This document shows positions 16,529 to 24,701 of a DNA stretch of 47,465 bases, in pieces (position 1 is the stretch's first letter; each line of letters starts with the position of its first letter). Where the stretch lies: contig JAHFOS010000011.1 in assembly GCA_023261545.1 (NCBI GenBank), positions 1-47,465 on the forward strand, written 5' to 3'. The stretch is from a bacterium. Its GTDB lineage: Bacteria; Planctomycetota; JADGBV01. Made by a program: the position numbers and the translations under genes. Below the pieces are notes generated by a model, which was not told where the DNA came from, did not search any database, and was given only the letters and a program-made list of their open reading frames with translations.

Positions 16529-17727
16529 GGGGCGTTTTGAATGGGGAGGGCTCCCGGGCGAGTCTCCCCGCCCATCTGGCCCTTCAACCAGTTGAGCTCC
16601 CGGGCGATGGACTCGGCGAGGGGCACGTTCTCGCGGCGGTGCGCGGCTTGGAGGCTGGCAAAGCTGTAGGTCTCGACTTCGAGCACGCCCGCGTAAGCGT
16701 CGCGGCGGATCTCGGCAAGCAAAGCCCTAAGCTCGAAGCCCGTGGTGTCGGCGGCCTCTCCCCAATGCACGGGCACATGAAAATGGGTGCGCCATTCCTC
16801 GACTTCGGCCCCGGCTTTAGCCCCCGCCGTGCATGTGGCACCGGCCTGCGGAAGATCCAGAAAAGCCTGGACGCTTGTTCCCGTGCGCCCGTAGGTCTGG
16901 TGCAGGTAAACCGGCTCGTCCATGGCGAAGAAACGCGCGCGCGCTTCAAGTTCCATGTCCTGCGTCCAGCGCGGCGCCACGCTGACCTGGACCTTGGGGA
17001 CGGGCACGCCGTTTTCGGCGAGCCGGCGCCAGGCGCGCCGCGGATCCCTGAAGCGCACCGAGAAGTGGCAGGCGTCAAAGCACACGCCGAGGTGGCGCCG
17101 GGCTTCTTCGGCGAGACCGAGCGCACGCGCGCGCTGACGCAGTTCCTCGAAAAAACGCACGCCATCGTCTTCGTCCTCCAGCGTGTTAAAAGGCTCGGGC
17201 TCAAGGGCCAGCTCGCAGCAACACCCGGTCTCATCCTCCAGGCGCGCGGCCTCGCGCGCAAACTCAAGAAGCTGGGCAAAGTAGACAGCGCGCTTTTCCG
17301 GAGTGTCCTCAGGCTTAAAGCCCCCGCTCAAGGTGCTGATGGGCGCGCGCTTCATGCCCAGGCACGCGGCGAGACGTGCGATTTCCAGGGTGTAGTCCAG
17401 CCGGTCGCGCTCGGACCAGTCGGGCCGGTACACCCGGGTCTTCACGGGCTCGCCGTGGAACACTCCGTAAGGAAAGCCGTTCCAGGTGGCGACGCGCATC
17501 CCGGCGGCCTCCAGCGTCACGGCCAGAGTCTCGGTGTTCGCGGGCTCCAAGGCCTCGCGCAGCGCGGCTCGCGGCAGCCATAGCCCGAGGTCGAAAGGCC
17601 GGCCCCAGCCAGCGTTTCGCGCAACTTCGTTGAATTCTCCTGGGATGATCCGCAGCAAGTCGGCGAAGCAGCGCACGGGATGAACGTTGCCGCAATAGGT
17701 AAGGGGATTTGTGGTCGGGGTTGGCAT
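16525..17727 (-). CDS. EboE-like TIM-barrel protein (sugar isomerase fold)
   Basis: About 400 residues resembling EboE, the xylose-isomerase-like TIM-barrel protein of the eboABCDEF cluster involved in metabolite traffic. The opening LTYCGNVHPVRCFADLL, NGFPYGVFHGEPVKTRVY, APISTLSGGFKP, CELALEPEPFNTLED with its glutamates, CFDACHFSVRF and the late FHVPVHWGE are typical of the family. A longer frame starts at 17787, but it would overlap the preceding gene, and the family start fits ATG 17727 (MPTPTTNPLTYCGN). It heads an operon with bshA, queC and a ferredoxin. The other ebo genes are absent, so its substrate here is unknown. Confidence 0.8.
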   Translation of the reverse strand: MPTPTTNPLTYCGNVHPVRCFADLLRIIPGEFNEVARNAGWGRPFDLGLWLPRAALREALEPANTETLAVTLEAAGMRVATWNGFPYGVFHGEPVKTRVYRPDWSERDRLDYTLEIARLAACLGMKRAPISTLSGGFKPEDTPEKRAVYFAQLLEFAREAARLEDETGCCCELALEPEPFNTLEDEDDGVRFFEELRQRARALGLAEEARRHLGVCFDACHFSVRFRDPRRAWRRLAENGVPVPKVQVSVAPRWTQDMELEARARFFAMDEPVYLHQTYGRTGTSVQAFLDLPQAGATCTAGAKAGAEVEEWRTHFHVPVHWGEAADTTGFELRALLAEIRRDAYAGVLEVETYSFASLQAAHRRENVPLAESIARELNWLKGQMGGETRPGALPIQNAP

Positions 17728-17764
17728 CAAGAGCAGTGGGTCTTGTTGAGCGTCAACTTCAATC

Positions 17765-18208
17765 TCAGAACCACGGATTAAAAGCAATGATGCGTATCTC
17801 CTGCTCTGAACAGTCCTTGTTTTTGCAAACGCGACCGAACCATATCTCTCCCCTATGCACCATGATTCCTTTCCAGTTCACAAATAGGTCCGCATAGCGT
17901 TGCCCCAGCACAGCCCTTTTCCATCGCGGGTCCAGAAAGTCTTTGTAGTCAGCAATGAAAGCTTTCTTGTCCTTCGCCTTGGTTTTGCTTGAGAAAAGGA
18001 AGGGATAGTCAACAAAATCAGCCAGTACTTCTGCATTATCGGTTTGTACGTTACTCTGAATTATATTCAAGAACGCCTGAACTTCAGTTTCATTGTAATC
18101 GAACATGGCAAGACGTTGAGGCAAACGTTCTTGGCCGGGCTCGCCAGCCAAGCAGAGGCTGACTAAAAAAAAGAACAGTAGAAGATAAGGCCCTAGAACT
18201 CTATTCAT
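17765..18208 (-). CDS. Hypothetical secreted protein, NTF2-like pattern (147 aa)
   Basis: ATG 18208 opens a signal peptide (VLGPYLLLFFFLVSLCLAGE) followed by a mature domain of about 125 residues. Its pattern, an N-terminal helix pair (VQAFLNIIQSNVQTDNAEVL), VDYPFLFSS, KDKKAFIADYKDFLDPRWKR and GIMVHRGEIWFGRV, resembles small secreted NTF2-like proteins, but I cannot name a family. Two cysteines near the end (VCKNKDCSE) could pair. The DNA is clearly less GC-rich than the flanking operons, in common with the next two genes, which suggests a recently acquired patch. Confidence 0.65.
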   Translation of the reverse strand: MNRVLGPYLLLFFFLVSLCLAGEPGQERLPQRLAMFDYNETEVQAFLNIIQSNVQTDNAEVLADFVDYPFLFSSKTKAKDKKAFIADYKDFLDPRWKRAVLGQRYADLFVNWKGIMVHRGEIWFGRVCKNKDCSEQEIRIIAFNPWF

Positions 18209-18240
18209 AGGCCCGGCCTGCTCGCGTTCACGGGAACGCT

Positions 18241-18489
18241 TTATTGGGCATCCCCGCGCGAGACAGGTTTCCAGCGGACCTCAATGGTGTCGGCCGATAA
18301 ATCCGCGCCGCAGTCCCACTCAACGAAATATCCGCCATTGTGAATTTTTTCAAACTCTCGTTGGTCCTTCAGTGGCAGAAATGCCTCTGATTGCAGGAAG
18401 GGACTTACATCAAAAAGTCCGAAGCGACCATCTTCAGATATGACCTGGAGTAGGTTTCTTTCACGGGGAACGACTTTTTGTATTTTCAT
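18241..18489 (-). CDS. DUF2442 domain protein
   Basis: An 82-residue protein with the DUF2442 pattern: a short beta N-terminus (MKIQKVVPRERNLLQVISED), GRFGLFDVSPFLQSEAFLPL, a D/E-rich middle and VEWDCGADLSADTIEVRWKP. DUF2442 proteins are small, often paired with DUF4160 proteins in a toxin-antitoxin-like arrangement, and lack an established biochemical function. The start (ATG 18489) overlaps the end of the DUF4160 frame by ATGA, so the two were cotranscribed. It is intact here, while its partner is frameshifted. Confidence 0.8.
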   Translation of the reverse strand: MKIQKVVPRERNLLQVISEDGRFGLFDVSPFLQSEAFLPLKDQREFEKIHNGGYFVEWDCGADLSADTIEVRWKPVSRGDAQ

Positions 18490-18759
18490 TGATCGAGTCC
18501 TCGAATAGGAATGGGATTTTTACCGCTGACGGCCAACGACCAGTCGGCAAGAAGATCCTCTTGGTGAATTTCGATCCATGCGACAACCAGCTTATGCTTC
18601 TTGGAGGGCAATTCTCCTGCCAGCACTGCGCCGTCCTGAATGGAAATAAACCGCAACTTGTCCTTGATATTCAGCATGGATGTGCGGGAGATGATGCCTG
18701 TCGGTGTCATAGAAAAACATCCGAATTAGGATCCCATAGAACACCGAAATTGTCGGCAT
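18486..18759 (-). pseudogene. DUF4160 gene with a 1-base frameshift
   Basis: ATG 18759, with GGAG 6 nt upstream, reads MPTISVFYGILIRMFFYDTD, then RHHLPHIHAEYQGQVAVY, the diagnostic DUF4160 N-terminus with its HxPHIHA motif. The frame then runs off, and the C-terminal half (SIQDGAVLAGELPSKKHKLV, AWIEIHQEDLLADWSLA) continues in another frame. Deleting one A from the AAA at 18644-18646 would restore a single protein of about 90 residues that overlaps the DUF2442 start. It is either a young pseudogene or a sequencing error in a short homopolymer. The 74-residue downstream frame alone would lack the conserved histidines. Confidence 0.8.
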
Positions 18760-18986
18760 CACAACTCCTGTGCATTGCGCCCAACAAGGTATTGTCTCGC
18801 CGGACCGACCTTGTACAGATGCTTGAACACAATTTCACCGATACCCGCTTTTCCCCCATCACTTTTTTCTCTTTTCACTTCCCCGCAAAACAAGAGACGA
18901 CCTAAGCGGAAAACTCTGGACGAGGTGTAGTGCCTGACCGATCCAGCGCCTTATTCCAGCGGCCATCTTTGAATTAAACTCACCGG

Positions 18987-19736
18987 ATGGAATCGCACCC
19001 CGCTTTCCTGAATTCGCCCTTCTTGCACTACGGCGTGGGTGCCTTCGAGACGATGCGGGCTATTGCAGGGCGCCTCCCGCTATGGGACTACCACCGTCAG
19101 CGGCTGACGCGCGCCTTGGAGGCCTGGGGTTGTGGCGCCGGACTTTTGGATGACCTTGAGCGCGCGCTTAGGCCAGCCGCTACGTCGGCCCCCCTGGAAA
19201 AAGTCAAAGTGATTGTGGGCCTGATGGAAACCGGTCACGCTGCTTTCCGCATTTTCCGCGAGGCTTATGTGCCGCCGCCCCGCTCCATGAGGCTGCTGGC
19301 GTTGCGGGAGGACCACCCGATGGCGGCGGGCTGGAAAAGCTGCAATCGCGAGCGGCATTTTTTCGCGAAGCGCCGGGCCCAGGCGTCCGGCTGCGACGAC
19401 GTGCTCTACCTCACGCGGCGTAAAAATCTGCTTGAGACCTCAGCGGCGGCGATCCACGTGCTGTCAGCCGACCATGCCGCCTCGGCTTCTGGTCCCATTC
19501 TCGACAGCATTTCGCGGCGCCGACTTCTGGAGCACCCTTCCGGCTTCTTCGCTGGAGCCCGCATCAGCCTCGATGATATCCGAGCCGCTCGCCCGCTGCT
19601 GCTCACGAACGCTCTGCGCGGAATCTTTCATGCGAGCGAAATCGTCTGGGGGGACGGCGCCGTGAGCCGCCTTCCCGCGCCAGCGGCGGAACTCGTTGAG
19701 CGCTTCGAGACGTATCTTTTTGGAACCAAGAAATGA
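18987..19736 (+). CDS. Class IV PLP aminotransferase/lyase (PabC- or IlvE-like)
   Basis: A fold-type IV PLP enzyme of 249 residues. The opening FLHYGVGAFETMRAIAGRLP and WDYHRQRL match aminodeoxychorismate lyases and branched-chain aminotransferases. The likely PLP lysine lies in WKSCNRERHFFAKRRAQASG, then DDVLYLTRRKNLLETSAAAI, and the cofactor-binding LLLTNALRGI near the C-terminus. The family cannot separate 4-amino-4-deoxychorismate lyase from an amino-acid transaminase, and no folate genes are adjacent. The E-x-S/T motif is present as LLETSAAAI. It precedes epmA by 61 bp on the same strand, so cotranscription is possible. Confidence 0.8.
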   Translation: MESHPAFLNSPFLHYGVGAFETMRAIAGRLPLWDYHRQRLTRALEAWGCGAGLLDDLERALRPAATSAPLEKVKVIVGLMETGHAAFRIFREAYVPPPRSMRLLALREDHPMAAGWKSCNRERHFFAKRRAQASGCDDVLYLTRRKNLLETSAAAIHVLSADHAASASGPILDSISRRRLLEHPSGFFAGARISLDDIRAARPLLLTNALRGIFHASEIVWGDGAVSRLPAPAAELVERFETYLFGTKK

Positions 19737-19797
19737 AATCACATTTCGCCCCAAGCGCGGAGCCGATAGCATCCGGAAGACCCTACAGGCGGGGCAC

Positions 19798-20712
19798 ATG
19801 CGCAATCTGAAACCCGAAACCTGGCGCGCCCGCGCCCGCTTCCTGCGCGCGACGCGCGAGTTTTTCCACGAGCGTGGTTATATCGAACTCACGACGCCCT
19901 GTCTCGCGGACCACGCCAACCTTGAGCCCTATCTCGACCCCTACGAGGTGCGCACCGAACGGGGCCGGGGTTTCCTCATCACCTCCCCCGAGCACGCCCT
20001 GAAGCGCGCGCTGGGCCAGGGCCTGGATCGCATTTTCGAGATCGCCCATTGTTTTCGCGGCGGCGAGCGCGGCAATTGGCACGCGCGCGAATTCCTGATG
20101 CTGGAGTGGTACGCGCGCGGCATGGCGCTGGAGGACATGATGGAAGAATCCGAAAGCCTGGTTCGGCAGTTGCTGGGACGCCCCTTGCGCGTGGAACGGC
20201 TCGCCGTGGCCGATTTTTTCGCACGCGAACTCGGCCACGATTTCAAGCGCGCCACGCTGGAAGATCGCCTGAGAGCGGAAGGCGTCGCCGGGGTTCGGGA
20301 CTGGTCTTACAGCGACCTTTTCTTCAAGCACTTCCTCAGGATTGAAAACCGGCTCCAGGGGCGCGACGCTATCCTCCTGCACCATTACCCGGCGGAACTC
20401 GCCGCCTACGCCAGAACAGTCGGGGATCGCGCGCGCCGCTTTGAAATTTATGTGAGCGGCGTGGAGCTCGCCAACGCTTACGAAGAGGAGACGCGCCCGG
20501 AGCTGTTGATGGCGCGCTGCCGCGAGATGAACCAGGAACGCCAGCGCTCAGGCCGCCCCGCCTTCGAGGCCGATCCCGAGTTCCTCAACGCCTTGGGCGG
20601 TATCCAAGATCCCCTGAGCGGTATCGCTCTCGGCCTGGAGCGCCTTTTTGCCCTGAGCCTGGGTCTCGGAGGCCTGGAAGGCGCCACCCCCTTTCCTTCC
20701 GGTCCCTCTTGA
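19798..20712 (+). CDS. epmA: EF-P lysine ligase EpmA (GenX/PoxA)
   Basis: A lysyl-tRNA synthetase paralogue that attaches (R)-beta-lysine to elongation factor P and lacks the anticodon-binding domain, 304 residues. Class II synthetase motifs are visible: motif 1 region FFHERGYIELTTPCLADHAN, motif 2 HCFRGGERGNWHAREFLMLE and motif 3 GIALGLERLFALSLGLGG. ATG 19798 (MRNLKPETWRARARFL) is the expected family start; the frame extends to 19696 but that adds non-conserved sequence overlapping the aminotransferase. EpmB and EF-P genes are not in this window, so the modification itself is inferred. The stop codon overlaps the -35 of the next promoter. Confidence 0.88.
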   Translation: MRNLKPETWRARARFLRATREFFHERGYIELTTPCLADHANLEPYLDPYEVRTERGRGFLITSPEHALKRALGQGLDRIFEIAHCFRGGERGNWHAREFLMLEWYARGMALEDMMEESESLVRQLLGRPLRVERLAVADFFARELGHDFKRATLEDRLRAEGVAGVRDWSYSDLFFKHFLRIENRLQGRDAILLHHYPAELAAYARTVGDRARRFEIYVSGVELANAYEEETRPELLMARCREMNQERQRSGRPAFEADPEFLNALGGIQDPLSGIALGLERLFALSLGLGGLEGATPFPSGPS

Positions 20713-20737
20713 AGAGCAAGGCTTGGCGGGATATAAT
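20709..20737 (+). promoter_or_regulatory. Sigma-70-type promoter for the phospholipid methyltransferase gene
   Basis: TTGAAG (20709-20714), 17 bp, TATAAT (20732-20737): an exact -10 box with ideal spacing and a -35 box matching 4 of 6 bases. The -35 overlaps the epmA stop. Transcription would begin near 20744, leaving a leader of about 125 nt before ATG 20868. Confidence 0.6.
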
Positions 20738-20867
20738 TCCATGGACAGCAAGTGTAAAATTTGCGTTAAATGGCTGAAAAACAAGGAACTCCCTTCCCTT
20801 GAAGAAGCGTTGCTCCTGCCGAGCCAGGCCTTTATTTCCCCGTGCCGTTTTTAAGATAGCGTCACCG

Positions 20868-21527
20868 ATGGTCCAAATTGACTTCGTGAAGGCCTTGGTT
20901 CGCCATCCCGTGCAGACGGGGGCTATCGCACCGAGTTCCGAAGAGTTGGCGCGTGAAATGCTCAAGTACTGGCCGCGCAATCCGCGCGGGCTCATCGTGG
21001 AATACGGGCCGGGGACGGGCTCCTTCACCCGCGAAATCTTAGAGCGCCGCGGCTCCGAGCCTTTTTTTGCCATCGAACGCAACGGCCTTTTCGTGGACTT
21101 GCTGCGCCGCGAAGGTGTGGACGTGCACGATGGTTCCGCCGCGGACCTGAGGACCGCCATGGACGAGCGCCAGTTCAAGCGAGCCAGCCTCGTCGTGAGC
21201 GGTCTGCCCTGGGCGGTCATCGCTCCCGAGGAGCAGCGGCATATCCTCGAAGCCACCTACGACGGGTTGGAGACCAACGGCGTTTTTTCTACCTTCGCCT
21301 ACCTGCATTCGCGCTGGTTCCCTCAAGCCAAACATTTTACCGCGCTGCTGCAAGCAACTTTCCGGCGGGTTGAAACCTCCCCGGTCATCTGGTGGAACCT
21401 GCCCCCGGCCATCATCTATCACTGCTTCAAGGGCCGCCGGCCCGCACGGGACCGGGTCGCCCCAAGCCCCCACTGGTCCCGCGTCAAGGGCCGGTCCCTG
21501 GCGGTCGGAGCCGGCTCCGGGCGATAG
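20868..21527 (+). CDS. pmtA: Phospholipid N-methyltransferase (PmtA-like, SAM-dependent)
   Basis: A small class I methyltransferase of 219 residues. The start MVQIDFVKALVRHPVQTGAI followed by APSSEELAREML is the typical opening of PmtA-like phosphatidylethanolamine N-methyltransferases. SAM motif I is GLIVEYGPGTGSFTREIL, motif II has FFAIERNGLFVDLLR, and LVVSGLPWAVIAPEEQ takes the place of the rRNA-adenine-methyltransferase NPPY box. IWWNLPPAIIYHCF near the end also fits the PmtA family. It may form mono- and dimethyl-PE or phosphatidylcholine. The frame extends to TTG 20799, but the conserved N-terminus is at ATG 20868. Confidence 0.8.
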   Translation: MVQIDFVKALVRHPVQTGAIAPSSEELAREMLKYWPRNPRGLIVEYGPGTGSFTREILERRGSEPFFAIERNGLFVDLLRREGVDVHDGSAADLRTAMDERQFKRASLVVSGLPWAVIAPEEQRHILEATYDGLETNGVFSTFAYLHSRWFPQAKHFTALLQATFRRVETSPVIWWNLPPAIIYHCFKGRRPARDRVAPSPHWSRVKGRSLAVGAGSGR

Positions 21528-21598
21528 GTTTTCGACGCGCGGAGGCGGGCTGGGAGCCGCGAAAAGGCCCAGGTCGGCCCTGCGGCGCGCGCCCGAGT

Positions 21599-22555
21599 TC
21601 AGGCTCCGGCATTCCCCTTGGAGCTTGTGTCCCCATGGGCCCGGCGCACCACGTACTGGGGCCGGCCGTTGTAACTGACGAAGAGCTTGCCCAGGTACTC
21701 GCCCAGGAGCCCGAGGATCATGAGCTGAGTACCCGAGAAGGTGATAATGCACACGACAAGCGTCGGCCAGCCGGGGGGCCAGAACTCTTCGGGTTGCAGC
21801 CAGTAAATGGCCAGCAAAAAATAGAGGAGCAGCAGGACCCCGAAAACGGTGAGCAGCGTGCCCAGGAAGAAACTCACTCGCAGCGGCACCACCGAGAAGT
21901 TGGTGCACATGTTGAGCCACACGCCGATGAGTTTGGCCAGGGTGTAGTTGGAATGGCCTTCGCGCCGCTCGGCATGCTGCACCTGCAGCCGGCCGATGTT
22001 GCGCGTGGCGCGCAGGATGAGGCCATCAATGAAGGGATAGGGCCCCTTGTATTTGATGATCTCGGCGACGATGAAGGCGTTCATGCATTTGAAGCTCGAG
22101 AGGTAGAGGTCGCCGGGCTTTTCCAGCAGAAAGGTGGCAACCTTGTCGTTGAACCAGCTTCCGAAATTGCGGAACCAGTGATGGCGCTTTTCTCCGAAGT
22201 AGGTGTAGAGGACGTCGTAGTCGCCCTGGCGCATGGTTTCGAGCATGCGGCGCGCTTCCGCCGGGGGGTTCTGGAAATCGTCGTCCATGGTGATGATGTA
22301 GTCGCCGCTCGCGTGGTTGAGGCCCGCCATCACGGCGTTGTACTCCCCGAAGTTGCGCGCGAGCTGCAGGTAGCGCACGATGCCGGGATGCTGCTCGAAC
22401 TTGCGCAGGCAGACGCCGTGTGAGTTGTCCCGGCTGCCGTCGTTGACGAGGATGATCTCCAGGGTCTCGTCGTGGAACTCCCGCACCAGCACGTCCACGA
22501 GCTCGCCGATGGAGTTCTCGCTGTTATAGACCGGGATGACGATGGAGACTTTCAT
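21599..22555 (-). CDS. Family 2 glycosyltransferase with C-terminal membrane helices
   Basis: A 318-residue GT2 of the DPM1/ArnC type. The N-terminal GT-A domain has MKVSIVIPVYNSENSIGELV, IILVNDGSRDNS and the metal-binding ITMDDDFQNPP (D-x-D), then YPFIDGLILRATRN and HAERREGHSNYTLAKLI. Two transmembrane helices lie at about residues 228-252 and 265-290. Enzymes of this layout transfer a sugar from a nucleotide donor to undecaprenyl phosphate. It overlaps the upstream aminotransferase gene by 4 bp and closes the minus-strand SDR-DegT-GT2 unit, so it may load the amino sugar made by its neighbours. Confidence 0.9.
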   Translation of the reverse strand: MKVSIVIPVYNSENSIGELVDVLVREFHDETLEIILVNDGSRDNSHGVCLRKFEQHPGIVRYLQLARNFGEYNAVMAGLNHASGDYIITMDDDFQNPPAEARRMLETMRQGDYDVLYTYFGEKRHHWFRNFGSWFNDKVATFLLEKPGDLYLSSFKCMNAFIVAEIIKYKGPYPFIDGLILRATRNIGRLQVQHAERREGHSNYTLAKLIGVWLNMCTNFSVVPLRVSFFLGTLLTVFGVLLLLYFLLAIYWLQPEEFWPPGWPTLVVCIITFSGTQLMILGLLGEYLGKLFVSYNGRPQYVVRRAHGDTSSKGNAGA

Positions 22556-23658
22556 GGTTTGAAGCTGTTGACGGTCGCGGCCACGTGCGCCACCTCGTCG
22601 TCGCGCAATTCCGGATAGAGCGGCAAGCTCAACACCTCAGCGCAGGCCCGTTCCGTTTCGGGGCAATCGCTGTTGAGCTTGAGGTCACGGTAGGCCTCCT
22701 GGCGGTAGGCGGGAAGGGGATAGTGCATCATGGTCTGGACGCCCTGCGCGGCGAGATGCGCGGCCAGCGCGTCGCGCCGCGCGCAGCGCACCGCGTAGAG
22801 GTGGTAAACGTGCGTGCCGCCCGGCCGCTCGGCGGGCAGACTTACCGCGGGGTTGTGGATCAGCTCGCGGTAGCGCCGCGCGATTTCGATCCGTCGCTGG
22901 TTCCAGGCCGTGAGGTGCGGGAGCTTCACCCTGAGCAGCGCCGCTTGCAGTTCGTCCAGGCGCGAGTTCGTACCCAGGATTTCCTGGTGGAATTTGCGCG
23001 ACTGTCCGTAGTCCCGGAGTTGGCGGACGCGGTCGGCAAGCCCTTTGTCCTGGGCGAGCACCATGCCACCGTCCCCCACGGCACCGAGGTTTTTGGTGGG
23101 ATAGAAGCTGAAACAGGCCAGGGTCCCCAGGGTTCCCGCGCGCCGCGGTCCCAGGGACGCCCCGTGCGCCTGGCAGGCGTCCTCGATGACGGGGATATGG
23201 TGCTGGCGGGCCAGGTCCAAGAGCGGGTCCATGTCGGCGCACTGGCCGTAGAGGTGGATGGGCAGCAGGGCGCGCGTGCGCGGGGTGATGCGCCGCGCCG
23301 CGTCGGCGGTACTGAGGGTGAGCGACCCGGACTCCACGTCGGCGAAAACGGGCCGCGCGCCCTGCAGGACGATGGCGGCGACGGTGGGCACGCCGGCGTT
23401 GGCGGCGGTGATCACTTCGGCGCCAGGGTTGATATCCAGGGCCATCAGCGCCAAGCGCAGGGCGTCGGTCCCCGAGGCCACGCCCACGCCTTGAGCGGCC
23501 CCGCACCAGAGCGCGAATTCCTCTTCGAAGGCCGCCACCTCACGGCCCAGGATATACCATCCCGAGGCGCAGACGCGCCGGAAAGCCGCGTCGAGCTCGC
23601 TTTGGAGCACGGCGTATTGGGCCGCGAAATCGCAAAAAGCGACCTTCAAAGCGTCCAT
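22552..23658 (-). CDS. DegT/DnrJ/EryC1/StrS sugar aminotransferase
   Basis: A PLP-dependent aminotransferase of 368 residues acting on nucleotide-linked keto-sugars. Visible: LKVAFCDFAAQYAVLQSELD, the cofactor-binding GVASGTDALRLALMAL, PIHLYGQCADMDPLL, VIEDACQAHGA, the PLP lysine in FSFYPTKNLGAVGDGGM and the C-terminal MHYPLPAYRQEAY, matching FdtB/QdtB-type 3-aminotransferases. ATG 23658 overlaps the stop of the SDR gene (TGATG) and has GGAG just upstream; the TTG before it would be too close. The preceding SDR may make the keto-sugar substrate. Confidence 0.92.
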   Translation of the reverse strand: MDALKVAFCDFAAQYAVLQSELDAAFRRVCASGWYILGREVAAFEEEFALWCGAAQGVGVASGTDALRLALMALDINPGAEVITAANAGVPTVAAIVLQGARPVFADVESGSLTLSTADAARRITPRTRALLPIHLYGQCADMDPLLDLARQHHIPVIEDACQAHGASLGPRRAGTLGTLACFSFYPTKNLGAVGDGGMVLAQDKGLADRVRQLRDYGQSRKFHQEILGTNSRLDELQAALLRVKLPHLTAWNQRRIEIARRYRELIHNPAVSLPAERPGGTHVYHLYAVRCARRDALAAHLAAQGVQTMMHYPLPAYRQEAYRDLKLNSDCPETERACAEVLSLPLYPELRDDEVAHVAATVNSFKP

Positions 23659-24665
23659 CAACTCCAGTAGTGATGTCGGAACTTGCGGTAGTAGCCGAGC
23701 ATCCGCAGGAGCCCGGTGCGGTAGGAGATGCGCGGCCGCCAGCCAGTGGCGCGCGCGAACTTCTCATAAGAGGAGTAGTAGCTGCCGATATCAATGTTAC
23801 GGATCTCCTCGGGAAACGGCACCAGTTTGCAGGAACCGGATCCGTTGAGGTCGATCAGCAGATCGGCGATCCCCTTGAGCGAGATGGGGGGAGCGTTGCC
23901 CAGGTTGAAGATGCCGCCGGTCAAGGCATCATCGCAGGCCGAGATGAGCAGGGCGTCCACCACGTCGTCAATGTAGTTCAGATCCCGCAGTTGCTGGCCG
24001 TCGCCAAAAATGCGGATCTCCTTGCCCTCGATGACCTGGCGCATGAACCAGCCGATGAAGCCCTGGCGGTTGTGTTTCATGAGCAGGCGCGGCCCAAAGG
24101 TGTTGGTGAGCCGCAGGCACACGGTTTTGAGGCCATGGACGTTGTGATAAAGAACGTGGTACCACTCGCCGGCCATCTTGTTGATGCCGTTCACGTCGGT
24201 GGGGTGCAGCGGGTGGTCCTCGTCCACCGGCAGGTAAGCGGGCTTGCCGTAGATCTGGCGCGTGCTGGAAAAGACGATTTTGAGGCCCGGGTTGTTCTTG
24301 CGGCAGGCCTCCAGGATGGAGAGCTGGCTTTTGGTGTTGATCTCCAAGTCCGTCGCGGGGTCCTTCATGCTGTCAATGTGCGAAACCTGGCCGGCCAGGT
24401 TGAACAGGATGTGCGCGTCGCGCACCAGGTAGTTCATGGTCACCTCGTCACGGACGTCGGAGAAATTGACCTGCACGCGGTTGCGCACGGGGCGGATATT
24501 GAAGAGATTGCCGCCGTAGTCGGGGATCATGGAGTCCACCAGCGTGACCCGCGCCCCGCAGCGCACCAGGCGCAGGGCCAGATTGCTGCCGATGAAGCCC
24601 ATGCCGCCGGTGATGAGCACCTGCTTGCCCCTGAAAAACCGTTCGGGGACCGCGTTGCGGGGCAT
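23658..24665 (-). CDS. NAD-dependent sugar epimerase/dehydratase (extended SDR)
   Basis: An extended SDR of 335 residues. The Rossmann motif VLITGGMGFIGSNLALRLV lies near residues 15-33, then NLAGQVSHIDSM, VFSSTRQIYGKP, LRLTNTFGPR and DLNYIDDVVDALL. The position of the usual catalytic YxxxK reads N-G-I-N-K (DVNGINKMAGEWYHVLYH), so the tyrosine is replaced by Asn while the lysine is kept. This resembles a subgroup near CDP-tyvelose epimerase. ATG 24665 is the family start; the frame open to 24755 adds non-conserved sequence. It is the first gene of the minus-strand glycan unit, behind the poly-G promoter. Confidence 0.88.
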   Translation of the reverse strand: MPRNAVPERFFRGKQVLITGGMGFIGSNLALRLVRCGARVTLVDSMIPDYGGNLFNIRPVRNRVQVNFSDVRDEVTMNYLVRDAHILFNLAGQVSHIDSMKDPATDLEINTKSQLSILEACRKNNPGLKIVFSSTRQIYGKPAYLPVDEDHPLHPTDVNGINKMAGEWYHVLYHNVHGLKTVCLRLTNTFGPRLLMKHNRQGFIGWFMRQVIEGKEIRIFGDGQQLRDLNYIDDVVDALLISACDDALTGGIFNLGNAPPISLKGIADLLIDLNGSGSCKLVPFPEEIRNIDIGSYYSSYEKFARATGWRPRISYRTGLLRMLGYYRKFRHHYWS

Positions 24666-24701
24666 TTTCCTCAGTTGGCGCTGCGTTTCCGGGAACCGCC
24701 G

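Noticed and set aside
16525..17787. EboE start at 17787
   Set aside because: It would overlap the next gene by 23 bp and adds 20 non-conserved residues; ATG 17727 matches the family.
18489..18905. A 138-codon plus-strand frame
   Set aside because: It is antisense to the DUF4160 gene, whose conserved segments appear on the minus strand; it has no plausible start signal or domain.
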